Below, piece by piece: positions 21,535 to 32,050 of a DNA stretch of 64,000 nucleotides. The notes under the pieces were generated by a model. That model did not search any database. It was not told where the DNA came from and saw nothing but the letters and a program-made list of their open reading frames with translations. Position 1 is the stretch's first letter; the number at the start of each line of letters is the position of its first letter. Origin of the DNA: Dentipellis sp. KUC8613 (Eukaryota > Basidiomycota > Agaricomycetes > Russulales > Hericiaceae); contig NSJX01000049.1 of assembly GCA_002286715.1 (NCBI GenBank), positions 95,385 through 159,384 of the forward strand, in the 5' to 3' direction. A program made the translations under genes and the position numbers.

Positions 21535-22156
21535 CTACAGCTCCAACGTCTGAAGGCGTCTCGGATCCTTGAGGTACTTCTTCGTCGTCTCCTCCGAGAG
21601 ATACACAGTCTGGAGGCCTCGAGTATAGCGCCACAGATCTAGCCACTCCATCTCGGCGGCGTACCGACTAATGTACGACCTTTGTTGTTCCTCGTTCAGT
21701 TGTCCCCTAGTCTGGAAGGCTGCTTCCTCCTGACTCCGCAAATACCATTCTCGCATTTCCTCCCGCGTTCGGTCGCGCAAGAGCCCAGCTACAGTTTTCT
21801 GGTTCCTCCAGAAGGATCTCCAACGCTCCGTTTGTTCCTTGGCGTGTTCGAGCGCCTCCATTGCTGGACGCGATTTCTCAGTTCAGTGGGGTCTTGGATA
21901 GACTTGGTACAGAGATTAGCATACCAGCTTCCCAAAACTCCTCTGCGTCCACAGGCCCTCCACCGGTCATCACAGTTGGCCGACGACGTCTTGATTTGGG
22001 TTTGGAGTCTTTGGGTAGGATGCGAAGAGAAACAGGACGCAGTGGCGGCTCGAAGAGCGATACTGCCGACATTAGCGTTTCGACGGTGCGTCGATCTGAT
22101 GGGCCAGAAGATCTCGTGCTAGAGCTCTGAGGCTGATATCCGGAGTAGTATGACAT
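21535..22156 (-). CDS. B3: DLWRY-family small protein, paralogue of B1
   Basis: Exons 21925-22156 and 21535-21863 are joined by a 61-nt intron (gtatgc..gtccag) in phase 1, giving 561 nt or 186 residues. The start MSYYSGYQPQSSS is the first ATG after the TATA box; the frame extends upstream only through non-ATG codons. A basic stretch (KDSKPKSRRRRPTVMTGG) precedes EEFWEA at the junction, then ERWRSFWRNQK, a charged helix, and the signature YISRYAAEMEWLDLWRYTRG, closely matching B1 (YVQRYTAAMEFMDLWRYSK). Function unknown. Confidence 0.8.
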
Positions 22157-22252
22157 CGGAGGAAGGCGGTTCGGGAAGGAGGTTTCTTCGAGGCGTCGGT
22201 GCAAGAAGGCGGAGGGTGTCAATGACACTGTAAAAGTATGCCGTCACCCCAT

Positions 22253-22259
22253 ATTTATA
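22253..22259 (-). promoter_or_regulatory. TATA box of B3
   Basis: TATAAAT on the minus strand, about 97 bp upstream of the ATG at 22156. Confidence 0.6.
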
Positions 22260-22786
22260 GCAGCTCCTTCATTCAAACTGATCTGCTATTCATTGTCCGT
22301 GGCAGGGCCTGTGGCACCCGAGAAAAGCGAACGGGCGTGAGTCTTGAGGTCCATTGTCAAGAGGTGGCCGCAGCCGGAAAACCCCGAGTGAGGCACTTCG
22401 CCTTACTCTCGGTCCGGCGCTTGATTTGAGGCTCGTCGCCACTGCGGTCACCATTATCGCCAACGACGGCGAAAGCGCATGACATTTGAGTGGAAAGCAG
22501 CATTCGAAGAGGCATGATGAATTTTTTGAGTGGTACCTTTCACACACTTTCCGTTGTCAAGAGATCACCATGGGGTACATTATATAGACGGAACGATGAC
22601 GAGAGTCAGGAATACGGAGTTAGTGTACTTATTCGAGTTCCTAGTCCAGCTCAGAACGAAGGATTCTGTAATTCCACGGGGTGATTCTCTGTTGCCAACT
22701 CAGGTCAGTACTCCTGATAGGGACTCGAGAAAATATTGCTAATCATATAGTGCATACAGTCATTCGGGAAGCATTCGTTCATGTCT
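22260..22786. other. Spacer between B3 and gene D
   Basis: Short frames on both strands only. No gene is seen. Confidence 0.45.
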
Positions 22787-23089
22787 TCACTTCTTCTTGG
22801 CCGTCGCCGCTATCAAGTCCAACAACGTCTGCAGCTGGGACTCTAGCTGCCTCCGCCGCTCGCTCGACATGGCCTTCTCTTCCTTCAGCTGCCTTCGGAT
22901 GTTTTCCACGTCGGCCTTGAACATCACTCCGAGATCCGGAGGCGTCTTCTCGAACTGCTTCAGCTTCCTCACGGTAGCGCTCTTTCCTGCTGCAGACAGT
23001 GTCAACAACGCGTTCTGTGGCATTGGTCGAAGCTGATCGTGCTGACCGGCGGCAGGGGTTTTAGATCCATTGGATGATGCTTGCGACAT
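22787..23089 (-). CDS. D: small coiled-coil protein, function unknown
   Basis: A single-exon frame of 100 residues from an ATG at 23089. The first 30 residues are Ser/Pro/Gln-rich. A helical segment (RKLKQFEKTPPDLGVMFKADV) follows, then a Lys/Glu/Arg/Gln coiled coil (IRRQLKEEKAMSSERRRQL) ending in Lys. A TATA-like CATAAATA lies on the minus strand near 23254-23261. No paralogue is found here. It matches the size and helix-rich character of the other island genes. Confidence 0.6.
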   Translation of the reverse strand: MSQASSNGSKTPAAGQHDQLRPMPQNALLTLSAAGKSATVRKLKQFEKTPPDLGVMFKADVENIRRQLKEEKAMSSERRRQLESQLQTLLDLIAATAKKK

Positions 23090-23261
23090 GCTGGACTGAG
23101 ACTTTGTCTAGAATACGCAGATTTGCTGCTAACGCGAGATCGAGGTGAGTCTGACCACCCTCGTCGAAGTGTCAGAAGCTCACGGTTTTTTTCTTTTCTC
23201 GACTGTGCCACGCTAAGGGTGAGGGCGTTGTGCAAGACAAAGCGTACAGGGCAGTATTTAT

Positions 23262-23592
23262 GCCTGCAGCAAGGGCTATTGTCTGGAAGGCGGCCTGGAC
23301 TATGACTCGAAACAATGGCTGCAAGCTGTTGAGTTGCATCGCCTTCGATGCCACCGACTTCAACCGGTACGTCATTCATCACGACGCTTTGACCACGAGA
23401 TGTCTGATTGCAAGTCATACACGATTATGCAAAGCGAAGGCGGTCGTTTGAAAAGGTGCTTTGAAGACGATACAACGCACTCTGTATTTCTGCGATGGAA
23501 CCTCGGCAATCTTTGAATGGGTTTCAAGCTCAAGTCTGCGACGATTGGGCAATCGTATACATGGTCTGGTGCGCACTGCTACCTACCTCTCA
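23262..23592. other. Spacer between D and C2
   Basis: No gene or repeat is recognised. Confidence 0.4.
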
Positions 23593-23967
23593 CTATCTCC
23601 TGCTGGTGTTCGGTTCGAGTACCTTCTCGTTCTCTTCTCGGAGAAGCGCATTTTGTGCAAGCAAGTCGGCGGACCCTGCGTGATAATGAGCATCACGCTT
23701 ATCAAACCCATCCATGTATGCCGAGTTATGACAGAACTGCACAGACGAGCAGTAATCGGTAAACGACCGGCAAGTGGTGCATTCCCAATACGGGTGTGCG
23801 ACAAGGCCGCTACGGCGCTCGTAAGCCCATGCCTGGCTTGAATGTCGTCCACGACGGTTTCTGTCGTGGATATCGCTCAAACGCCAACCCGTTTCAACTT
23901 CAGGAACAGGGAGTGGAGACAACGCCTCCACACTACAATCGTTTGTCCCAGTCTTTGGGACAACCAT
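23593..23967 (-). CDS. C2: Cys-pair family protein, short copy
   Basis: 124 residues from the ATG at 23967 (the frame opens earlier at a TTG, but MVVPKTGT matches the MVVPKTET start of C1). The conserved block reads WAYERRSGLVAHPYWECTTC, then RSF and SVQF, as in C1 and C3. The protein stops after ALLREENEKVLEPNTSRR, whereas C1 continues into a long coiled coil and Arg/Ser tail, so C2 looks truncated. The upstream sequences of C1 and C2 are also homologous (shared GCGCAAAGT..AGAAG..CGA segments), so the duplication included the promoter. Function unknown; the paired cysteines might bind metal. Confidence 0.7.
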   Translation of the reverse strand: MVVPKTGTNDCSVEALSPLPVPEVETGWRLSDIHDRNRRGRHSSQAWAYERRSGLVAHPYWECTTCRSFTDYCSSVQFCHNSAYMDGFDKRDAHYHAGSADLLAQNALLREENEKVLEPNTSRR

Positions 23968-24308
23968 CAACGCGATTGAAGGAGTAGCGCAAAGTCTTTG
24001 AGAAGCTCGAAAATTTCCCGACAAGATTCAGCGATTGGGATTGGCGAACGCCCTCGATGATCGACGATATGACCCAGAGGTTCTGCAATGACCAGCAGCA
24101 TTCTGAAGGCACTATACTCGAACAAGAACTGCGAAGAGAATGCGCAAAAACATGTCCGCATGATCCAAAACAACCGTCGTGTCTTTTCAAGCTATTCTCC
24201 CCTGCCCCCTATCGTCAGCTGCTAATATTCATCCTTCTGTCCCCTGCTAGCAGGCCGGTGGTGGCGTATAGGGCTTATGATTCGGTGACGGTGTGTTATG
24301 TTCTTTCA

Positions 24309-25340
24309 CTAATGATTCGTCGTTATCAACGGTATGGAAAATAGGCAGAAAGACAACAGGTGCATTACATTTCTGCCAAATGATGACCTCCTGGGAGAAG
24401 GTGTCCGTGAACGAGGGGTGAGACTGCGTCTCCGTGAACGAGGGCTGAGACTGCGGCTCCGTGAACGAGGGCTGAGACTGCGACTCCGTGTGCGAGGGCG
24501 GTTTTGACTCGGCGAGCGAGAGGAATTTCGACTCAGGGGACGCGTGAAACTTCGACTCCGGGAACGAGAATATCTTCTCTCCCACGAACGGGAAGAATAC
24601 ACAGTCGTTGATTCATCAAGATTTCGACCTCTTGAACGCAGAAGATCCGGAGTGGGTGTACGGAGAGTAGGGCTCTGGGCTCGAGTTCGAGGGTATGTCC
24701 GTGGCGCGCGTGTGGGTCTGACGACGCTGGTTCGAGTTCTGGGAGGTGCTACACCGGCGCGTGTTGAGTACCTTGCAGGTCTGTGACTCTGCCTCAAACA
24801 CTCGTCTGCCCTGGCTCTGGTTTCCCGCAGCAGATTATCGAGCGACACATTTCTGTCCTGTGCCTCTCCCAGCCTTCGGCGCAAGTCAGCATTCTCATTG
24901 AGAAGCTCCTTGTTTTGTTGCTCGAAAAGGGTGGCATTCGCGCGAAACTGCTTGTCTTGTTGCTCGAAGAGGGTGAGCTTCTCGCGAAGCTCATTCGCCT
25001 CCGTCGAGTTATGTGCACTTTGCTCATCGAGCGCAGTTGCGTAGGTTTGGTCACCGGAAAACTGCGCGAGTAAACGGTGGTGTACGAACGCTTGGCAGCT
25101 GTCGCATTCCTTGAGTGGATGTGCGACAAGACCACTGCGGCGTTCGTATACCCATCGTATGGGGGATGGGTCGGAAGACGGGCCACGACAATTTTCGTCG
25201 TGGTCACCGTCGAGGGGTCGCACATTGCGGTTATCGCGATGAGCGATGTTTAAGTTTGGGCTAGAAGCTTCAACTTTTGGAACCGGGGATGATAACAACG
25301 CCTTTGCGGCGTCGCTTGTCTCAGTTTTTGGGACAACCAT
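24309..25340 (-). CDS. C1: Cys-pair family protein with coiled coil and RS tail
   Basis: A single-exon 343-residue frame starting MVVPKTETSD. In order: a variable N-terminal region with an acidic/His patch (DGDHDENCRG); the family block at about 62-96 (WVYERRSGLVAHP, ECDSC, AQFSGDQTY); a coiled coil at about 100-180 (LTLFEQQDKQFR, LLNENADLRRRLGEAQDRN); and an Arg/Ser/Thr-rich tail (from 190) made of SRSRS, SLSPRS and TPSP repeats, like SR-type RNA-processing proteins. The tail ends in a short hydrophobic stretch (LLSFCLFSIPLI), which may be readthrough of a missed splice. Paralogues are C2 (next gene) and C3 (54.7 kb). Only the N-terminal block is shared; tails differ completely. Confidence 0.75.
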   Translation of the reverse strand: MVVPKTETSDAAKALLSSPVPKVEASSPNLNIAHRDNRNVRPLDGDHDENCRGPSSDPSPIRWVYERRSGLVAHPLKECDSCQAFVHHRLLAQFSGDQTYATALDEQSAHNSTEANELREKLTLFEQQDKQFRANATLFEQQNKELLNENADLRRRLGEAQDRNVSLDNLLRETRARADECLRQSHRPARYSTRAGVAPPRTRTSVVRPTRAPRTYPRTRAQSPTLRTPTPDLLRSRGRNLDESTTVYSSRSWERRYSRSRSRSFTRPLSRNSSRSPSQNRPRTRSRSLSPRSRSRSLSPRSRRRSLTPRSRTPSPRRSSFGRNVMHLLSFCLFSIPLITTNH

Positions 25341-25750
25341 TGTGGTTCAAGGAAAAGGAAGGGCAACGGCGCAAAGTTTTTAGAAGTGTTCGGAATTTGC
25401 CGATGGCGGTGGGTCTCAGCGATCGGGACCGGGGGACCGCCTTACTCCCCATAGTTCTGCCAGCTATACTTGAGGCACCCTGCAGACATTGTTACTTCAC
25501 GAACCGCCAATAAAGACGCCCCGCTCTGATTGAATTCGAACTCTTGAGACGACGCCGAAAATATCGATAAATAAGAGGAATACATCACTCAAAGTACACA
25601 GTTACGCAGAGTCAATCGACTCTGCGTTAGGGCTTCTCCGATCGATCCCGCTTCCCGTCGTATTCAGGTTCGGCAAAGTTATCCAAATATCTGACTCGCA
25701 CTGCGTGACTTGGTCAACGAAGGCTGACAGAGATCATAACATGGCTAGTC
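25341..25750. other. Spacer between C1 promoter and peptidase 3' end
   Basis: Contains the C1 upstream region, homologous to that of C2, and a short inverted repeat around 25608-25631 (GCAGAGTCAATCGACTCTGC). Confidence 0.45.
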
Positions 25751-28700
25751 TTACGCGAATTCCCAGAGTTTCTGAGGATTGTTGTAAGTGTCTGGAGTAT
25801 ATGGGAAGCGGACTGTAACGAATCGCGGTGAGTAATTGCAGGGTAATGCATCGGAGGTACCATACGCTTGGGGAGCTCCGAGCGGTATTCTAAGGTATGA
25901 CGATTCGCAAGGTCAGAGGTATCAGAATAGAGAAATGAGCAGTTTCGCTCACGGATAGGTTGGCTTTCATTCAAAAAGCTATAGGCTGCAATGGAATGGT
26001 CAGTAGAATGGAGCGAAATGATACGCTCATTCTCACCCGTCCTCCAGTTGTGTCTTTGGATGATAATCAGCATGAGAACTACTTAATTCGGTAAAGGATG
26101 GCGTACCTCATGTCCGCCGATACGAGACTTTAAGTCCGTTCAATCAGCTTCCTAAACGAAAGAAGTACAGGCAAAGACGTACAGGTCAGGCGGTGCCATC
26201 GGATCCTGCCAAGAACACGAGCGCGATAAGTCCGCGACACATTTCACGCAACTAAGATGTTCTCACATTCTTCAATCCGGCAGTCTTGATCTCCGAATCT
26301 ATATCAGACCACTCGAGGACTTGCAGCCCCGCCATTCCTGAGACCAAGAAAGTCAGTACGCAAAATGGACGTAAGAATGGGGGTGACGAGCCTTTGAACT
26401 CAATGTTGATATCGGACTTGCCTCCGAATACTGCGAGGGTTACATTGTGGCGTTCGTTCATCACGGTGCTGAATTGGGCACAGGTCGACGCGCAGTTACC
26501 ATCGCTGACTACAATCATTCGTTTAGTTCAGCTCTCCCAAGAATGGTGATAATGGTGTGAGATCGACGTTACCAATGGCGATATTACTATGGTATATACG
26601 GTCAGATTATTGCATCAAAGAGGGTACTGGGTCACTTACTTGAAGTCGAAAGAAGGAGTTGGTGGGAACGGAACAGAGAAATCGCACATTTCCTGATGTG
26701 CGCAAGGTGATGAACACAGCGGCTGTGAAGAGGAATGTTGAACGTACGTGGAGCCGCTGCGAAGTGGGAGTGCTTTGACCATTCACGGTGAGCGGCACGG
26801 AAGGGTCGATATAGTTGAAGTCGTCGGGCATTGGTGTATCATTCAAAAATGCGTCTATTGTCGGCTCGGTCAGTGCAGGCGACGATAAGTAAAGAAATTA
26901 GTCTCTTACAGTTATCAGGAGCGTAGAAAGTCAGAGACGACTGCAGACCGAGATCGATATTTGCCTGCACTAGCTTCTGAGCGAAGGGTGTAGCGCGAAT
27001 GTCACTTTCAAAGCCGCTGAAAATCGAGTAAACCATTCGGCCCATGATGCAATTGATTGAAAGATACGAACGCATATCCGAAGTTGGAGCCTGCGAGGAA
27101 TCCGTGAAGGAAAATTCCCAGGCAGATAATTCCACCTGTGGAGAAGGTCGACAACGTACGAGCCGTGGACACAGACAGCGAGGCTTACCGTCATTCTCAG
27201 TGACATCGATGATCAGGCGCGTTACGTTAGCCTTTTGGAACGCAGTGATAGCTCCCTTGACATCGGTTTGGAATTGCTGGAAAGCCTGGTCGGACTCTCC
27301 ATCAAAGGATCCCACGAACATCTAGGGTCAGCTGTGAGCACTGCCCATTCGACAGGTCATTACGAGACGTCACATACAACGCCAGTCTGGCCGTCCTCGA
27401 GGATATACGACTGCATGAGGCCCGACGTGTCGCTCACGGGTGGCAGCGTGGGCTGGAAATTCACAGGCAGACCGATTCCATCTGGTCGGGGAGGAACCAC
27501 TCCTTTGGCGGGGCCACGCTTGTGCGAAGGAAGAAGGTTAGAGACCACACGTCTGTCCACGCCATTGGTCGAGGGCAACGCTGCGCAATTGTTCTCCCAG
27601 CTACACAAGGAGAATAAGTCAGCAAGAAGGAAGGAAATTGGCTAGAAGACGTACTACGATGCTTGGTCTGTGAACGCGTTGCCCATCAAGACTGCCAGAT
27701 ATGGAACAGTTACTTGCTCTTCCTCGGTAGAATTCACCGGAATCAATGAGAAGGTCAGATTCTCCTGCGAGGAAAACACCTGCAAGACATGAGCCGCCGG
27801 GACCGCCTCACGCAGAGATGGTCGGACATACCTGGCCAGCCAAAACCCCGAATTTCTGCGAGAAACTAGAACCGGACAGTCTGCGCCACCCATCAGATAC
27901 GTGCATTGCCATGAGATGTCATTTCACACATAACATACCTGTAGCCTGTCCATACGCTGTTCACCCTGACGTTGTGATCCAAGTAATTGCCGGATTGCTT
28001 GTCAGCGATCTGATCCGCGTACGCATACGGGTCCATTCCTGGGAGTGACAGAGCGGGGTTAACGCCTAAGTATGTATGGGCGATTGGAGCTGTGCTCACC
28101 TTCTATCTGGGTAACCCTCGCCCCTGCAAGCCTTTGCCAATTGAAGTTAATCGATGCATAGAAATTGGAAAACCCAGCGGGCACCAAGTCTATGAACGCG
28201 ACGGTATCGGGGGCGATGAACACACTCTCCGTGCCATTGACGCTCAACGAAACAGGCGGCGTCGGTATCAGATTCTGCCAAGAGGTATAGCAGTTGGGTA
28301 GGTATACTACATATTGTTGAAAGTTGGCGTTAGCTGGGAATGTAATAGATATGGAGGAGGATACGAAGAACGCACTGGTATGGCCATCGTTCAATTGATT
28401 AATAGTGTTATACAAGTCCTGATTAAAGTCATAATCGGTCTGCAGTGCAGATAGGTCAGCAATCATCTCGCAGCATCAAAGGGTGGCGGTAACTAACATC
28501 ATACTGCGTCGAATTGATTCTGGAAATTTCCGCTCGAATGTTCGCAGTCGACTCCTGGAATGGAGGCGGCGAGTCCAAGTAATAATCCTCGAAGGTATAG
28601 AAGTCGAAGACCCTCGAGATAACGGTCAAGATATTCTGCCTGATAATAATAAATCATGAGCGCAGAGGTCCTGGCGATATGAAAGGCAGCTACTGACCGC

Positions 28701-28864
28701 AGAGTCTCGTTGAAAGGAAAAGACCTTTGGCAAGCGAGTAAGTCTGGCATGGGCACGAACGTCTGGCCTGCGATGTCGGCGCATGGGTCCGAGGACGTAG
28801 GTGCCGCATGGGAAGACGGGCTTCCGAGAGAGATCGCCAACGCAAGAAGCAGGATACTCCACAT
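25751..28864 (-). CDS. Secreted S41-family (CPAF-like) serine peptidase
   Basis: A predicted secreted peptidase of the fungal S41/CPAF-like group, about 17 exons. The start MWSILLLALAISLGS is a clear signal peptide. Five exons are fixed by phase: 28698-28864, 28498-28639, 28376-28439, 28100-28306, 27939-28038; the last is 25751-25812. Diagnostic segments: LNDGHT then LPNCY and PTPPVSL after an intron, MDPYAYADQIAD, VGSFDG, IIDVTENDGG, GFESDIRATPFAQ, the Ser motif SDGNCASTCAQFS, and a C-terminal WRTAYSF followed by FPYTPDTYNNPQKLW. A 14-nt microexon (26573-26586) supplies NIAI just before the Ser motif. All these match the family order, so the gene looks intact. It probably cleaves extracellular protein. 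It lies tail to head with a carboxylesterase on the same strand. Confidence 0.85.
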
Positions 28865-28931
28865 GGCTGCCTTGGCTGTAGAACTGCGATATAGAAAAAG
28901 CAGTGGAGAGCGACCTACGAGACCGCTCTCC

Positions 28932-28938
28932 CTTTATA
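28932..28938 (-). promoter_or_regulatory. TATA box of the S41 peptidase
   Basis: TATAAAG on the minus strand, about 70 bp before the ATG. Confidence 0.6.
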
Positions 28939-28939
28939 C

Positions 28940-29930
28940 CTGCGGAGAATATGATCCAGGCGCGAAGACGAATCCGGCTGGCCGTGACTGGGTGCTCGAT
29001 GAGGGCTCCATCGGTCCAAAATAACTCTATGTGGGGAAAGTGGTATATGCAATGCGGTTCCCATCGGTTTACAGATATGTCACTCACCGCAGACGCTACA
29101 GCAATCGGTGAATTAGGGTCCTGTTACAGGGACACGTCACTCTGTCCCCCGTGCTGCCGTCGTGGATTTTTGGGGGTCGTGACTGTCAACGTCTGCTGCT
29201 GGCGGACAAGGTCATCGCTTCAGTCGGTCAAGAACAGTGGGAAAGGTGTCGGCGCACCGAGCACGCGGCAAGGATCAAAAACTTCGGGGCCGTCCGCCGT
29301 CCGTCGGACGCTGGGAATCTGCGGGGTCGCCTGACCGCGCCAGGAGAATCAAGAATAGGAACTCGTACTGACAGAAGAAGTGCTTCACCGGGACGCCCTT
29401 TCAAATAAGGCGAGCCAGAGTCCTGATCACGACATGCCTTGCAGTGTCCGCAGCTCCGCGCCGACAAGGTAATGAACAGAGCCAGTGCCTAAGCGCGCGA
29501 AAGCAGCGGCGAGGTATACATTTGCAGCAGCGCGGCATGCGGTCGTACGAGCGTGACTCATGGCTCTTCCATTGCGCTGACGAGAATTGCTGAATGTAGA
29601 ACAAAGACAGTGCTGGAATTTCAGTTGTGACAAACGAAGACGCTCCGTATGGCTCGGTCACTCACCGGCAATTACAGAATCCCAGAATTCTTCTGGGAAG
29701 TACGAGGCACCGAAAGAGACGAGGCTCATGACCAGCAGATAAGCTCATACGCTACAGCCACCCAGCCGCGGCGCAAATAGGTGCATTAGGTCATGAGAGC
29801 CTCGTGTCAGTTTTCGCAGAGCGCCACAAGCGGAGATGGCGGGGCGCCATCGCACAGCGACTGATAGATTCGCAAATACCTGTTCCGGCACATCGACCAT
29901 ACATTCCGCGGCCTAACATAGCAAGACCTT
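28940..29930. other. Intergenic region between S41 peptidase and carboxylesterase
   Basis: About 1 kb with short unsupported frames. It holds the promoter of the peptidase and the 3' flank of the esterase. No gene is seen. Confidence 0.45.
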
Positions 29931-32050
29931 TCAGTTTTCCTCTTCGTTCACTTTACTCGCCACGAACTGGCACCGTTCGCGCTCTTTCTCCGGCTCCGCT
30001 TCGATAAAACTGCCGCTTATCGTGGTGGAGTTTGCAGGTCCCTGTTGTAGAACAATGCGAACCCTACTCGCGGATGCGTATGGAGCCCATGTCGGCGACC
30101 GGGGGAGTTTGTGCGTGTTGGGGCTTCCCGAACGCACGAAGGACAGCCAATAGGCGATGAGCTCTTCGGCGAAGGCGGTCTCGGTTGGCGTCATAGGCGA
30201 GAACGTCGTGGAACCATTGAACCTGCAAATGGCGGCATATGGGCGCAAGACCGCGATTCATCAAATAAAGTCGAGATTTCAGTCTGTCAGACTGACCCTG
30301 TATTGGTGCCCAGGAACATCATCCAATTCTCCGCCGCATGCGAGACCACGGTGGGGTTGGAGGATGTCGGGTTCGGTTGATTGTAGCGGTACGTGAATGT
30401 CTGGCTGTACTGCGCGGCGGCCGTACCCATCAACGCCCGCTATGATCCCAAGCGAGTCAGCGCACGCTGATGAATATCATTGATAGATACTTGAAACACG
30501 TACCGCGCATATCAGCTCTGACTCGCCAGTGGCAACTTGAAGCCTCTGATCATCATTGTCGAAGTCACTCGCTGGGTATATCTCAAGGTACTGGGAAAGA
30601 CTGGAGTTGCTCAAGGACGGGAAGAAGGCTTGAAGTGCAGATCTGATGTCAATGCCTCCTGACAAGGTTTCATTGGATGTGGAGCTGCGACAGATTCATT
30701 AGCGGCAGATCTTCTGGTATCGCAAAGAAGGCACATATACCCGACAATTAACGGGACGTGCGTGAATTCGCCATTCAATAACGCGGCGGTCGGATGCCCC
30801 GTGATCAGCTTTCCGTCTTGTACAGGGTGGAAGCCATTGTAAGGACCATCGCTGATCGGTCTTCAGCATATGCAAAGGTACGCAGTTCAAGGAAAAACGT
30901 ACAACGACCCATACGAAGCATTATCCTGTGCACGCGCAAGAGCGCTAACGGAGGCCTGGCGCAAGCATGCAAGCTGGTCTGTCACAGACCCCGAGCCACA
31001 CCCCGCTGCTTCAGCAAAGAAGTCGAAAAGGGGCTATGCGGCGATGTTCGAATTATTGTCAACGTCTGGACAATTTTTAGAATATCTGACGTACATACCC
31101 GCTGTTGTTCGACAGTTGGAACGGGCGTCCTGTACACACTCTGGGCGATAGCACGGGAGAACAGGCTCTCTCCCTGACGTGCGGTCAGATGTAACTCCAC
31201 GGACGAACCACCCGCGCTCTCTCCGTTGATCGTCACTTCCCCCGGATTACCGCCAAAGGCGGAGATGTACCGCTTAACCCATTTCAGGGATTGGATCTGG
31301 TCTTGGAAGCCTACATTCAGGTCCCCGTGCGCGGAATCAGAGAACTGATCCACGGAGAGGAAGCCGAAGGCATCGAGGCGGTAATAGACGGAGACGATAA
31401 CGACATTCGGGCTCTGATGAACCCAGTGATCGAACGGCCAGTTACGTGGATTGCCATAGACGTAGCCTGAGAGAACAAATGTTTGTAATTAGCGGAGGGT
31501 TTCCCTTAAGTAGAACAAAGGACGGGTACGTACCACCACCGTGGAAGTAGACGAGTACGGGGACTGCGGCATAAAACTGTGTAAAGCACTGTACGAGGAA
31601 GGATGGCACCATATGCTTACAGTTGCTGCCCTTCTTCGCGCCCGATGGAGCGTATATGTTTACTTTCAGGCAGTCCTCACTTCCGGCACCACCAGCATCC
31701 CCCGCTATCCGAAGGATCAGCATTCCCATGTTCAAGAACAAGGCATACCATAAACGCTCACCTCCAGTACTTCCTTGAACGCAGAAGTCGGGGTATTGTG
31801 TAGCATCGACCACCTGGCCCCGGGCAGAATCTTGAATGCGGTCCGTGTTAAGGGGTAACGCAACTCTCCACCGACGATCCCCGAGCGGAGGCTCCGCGTA
31901 AGGGATCCCCAGATACGCAACGGTGTTCGGAAACGATTGGTTTCCTCTATAGGAAGCATAGCCTACGTCCACTACGTTTGAAGGTGAGCCTCGAGCAGAG
32001 ATGCCGATCACGAGCAGCAATAGCGACGTTGCGACAGCGCGTCCCAACAT
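29931..32050 (-). CDS. Type-B carboxylesterase/lipase, secreted
   Basis: An alpha/beta-hydrolase esterase hydrolysing carboxylic esters, likely outside the cell. From the ATG at 32050 the protein begins LGRAVATSLLLLVIGISARGS, a signal peptide. It then carries the type-B landmarks: YLGIPYAEPP, EDCLKVNIYAP, the oxyanion loop YFHGGG then YVYGN, the nucleophile elbow NGESAGGSS (around 31200-31237), QSVYRTPVP, a Glu/Asp-region GFHPVQDGKLI, and the His-region VVSHAAENWMMF. It is split by about 10 short introns. It ends in a basic, Glu-rich tail (EPEKERERCQF) at TGA 29931. The earlier non-ATG frame extension is ignored. No missing key residue is seen. It neighbours the S41 peptidase on the same strand. 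Confidence 0.85.
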
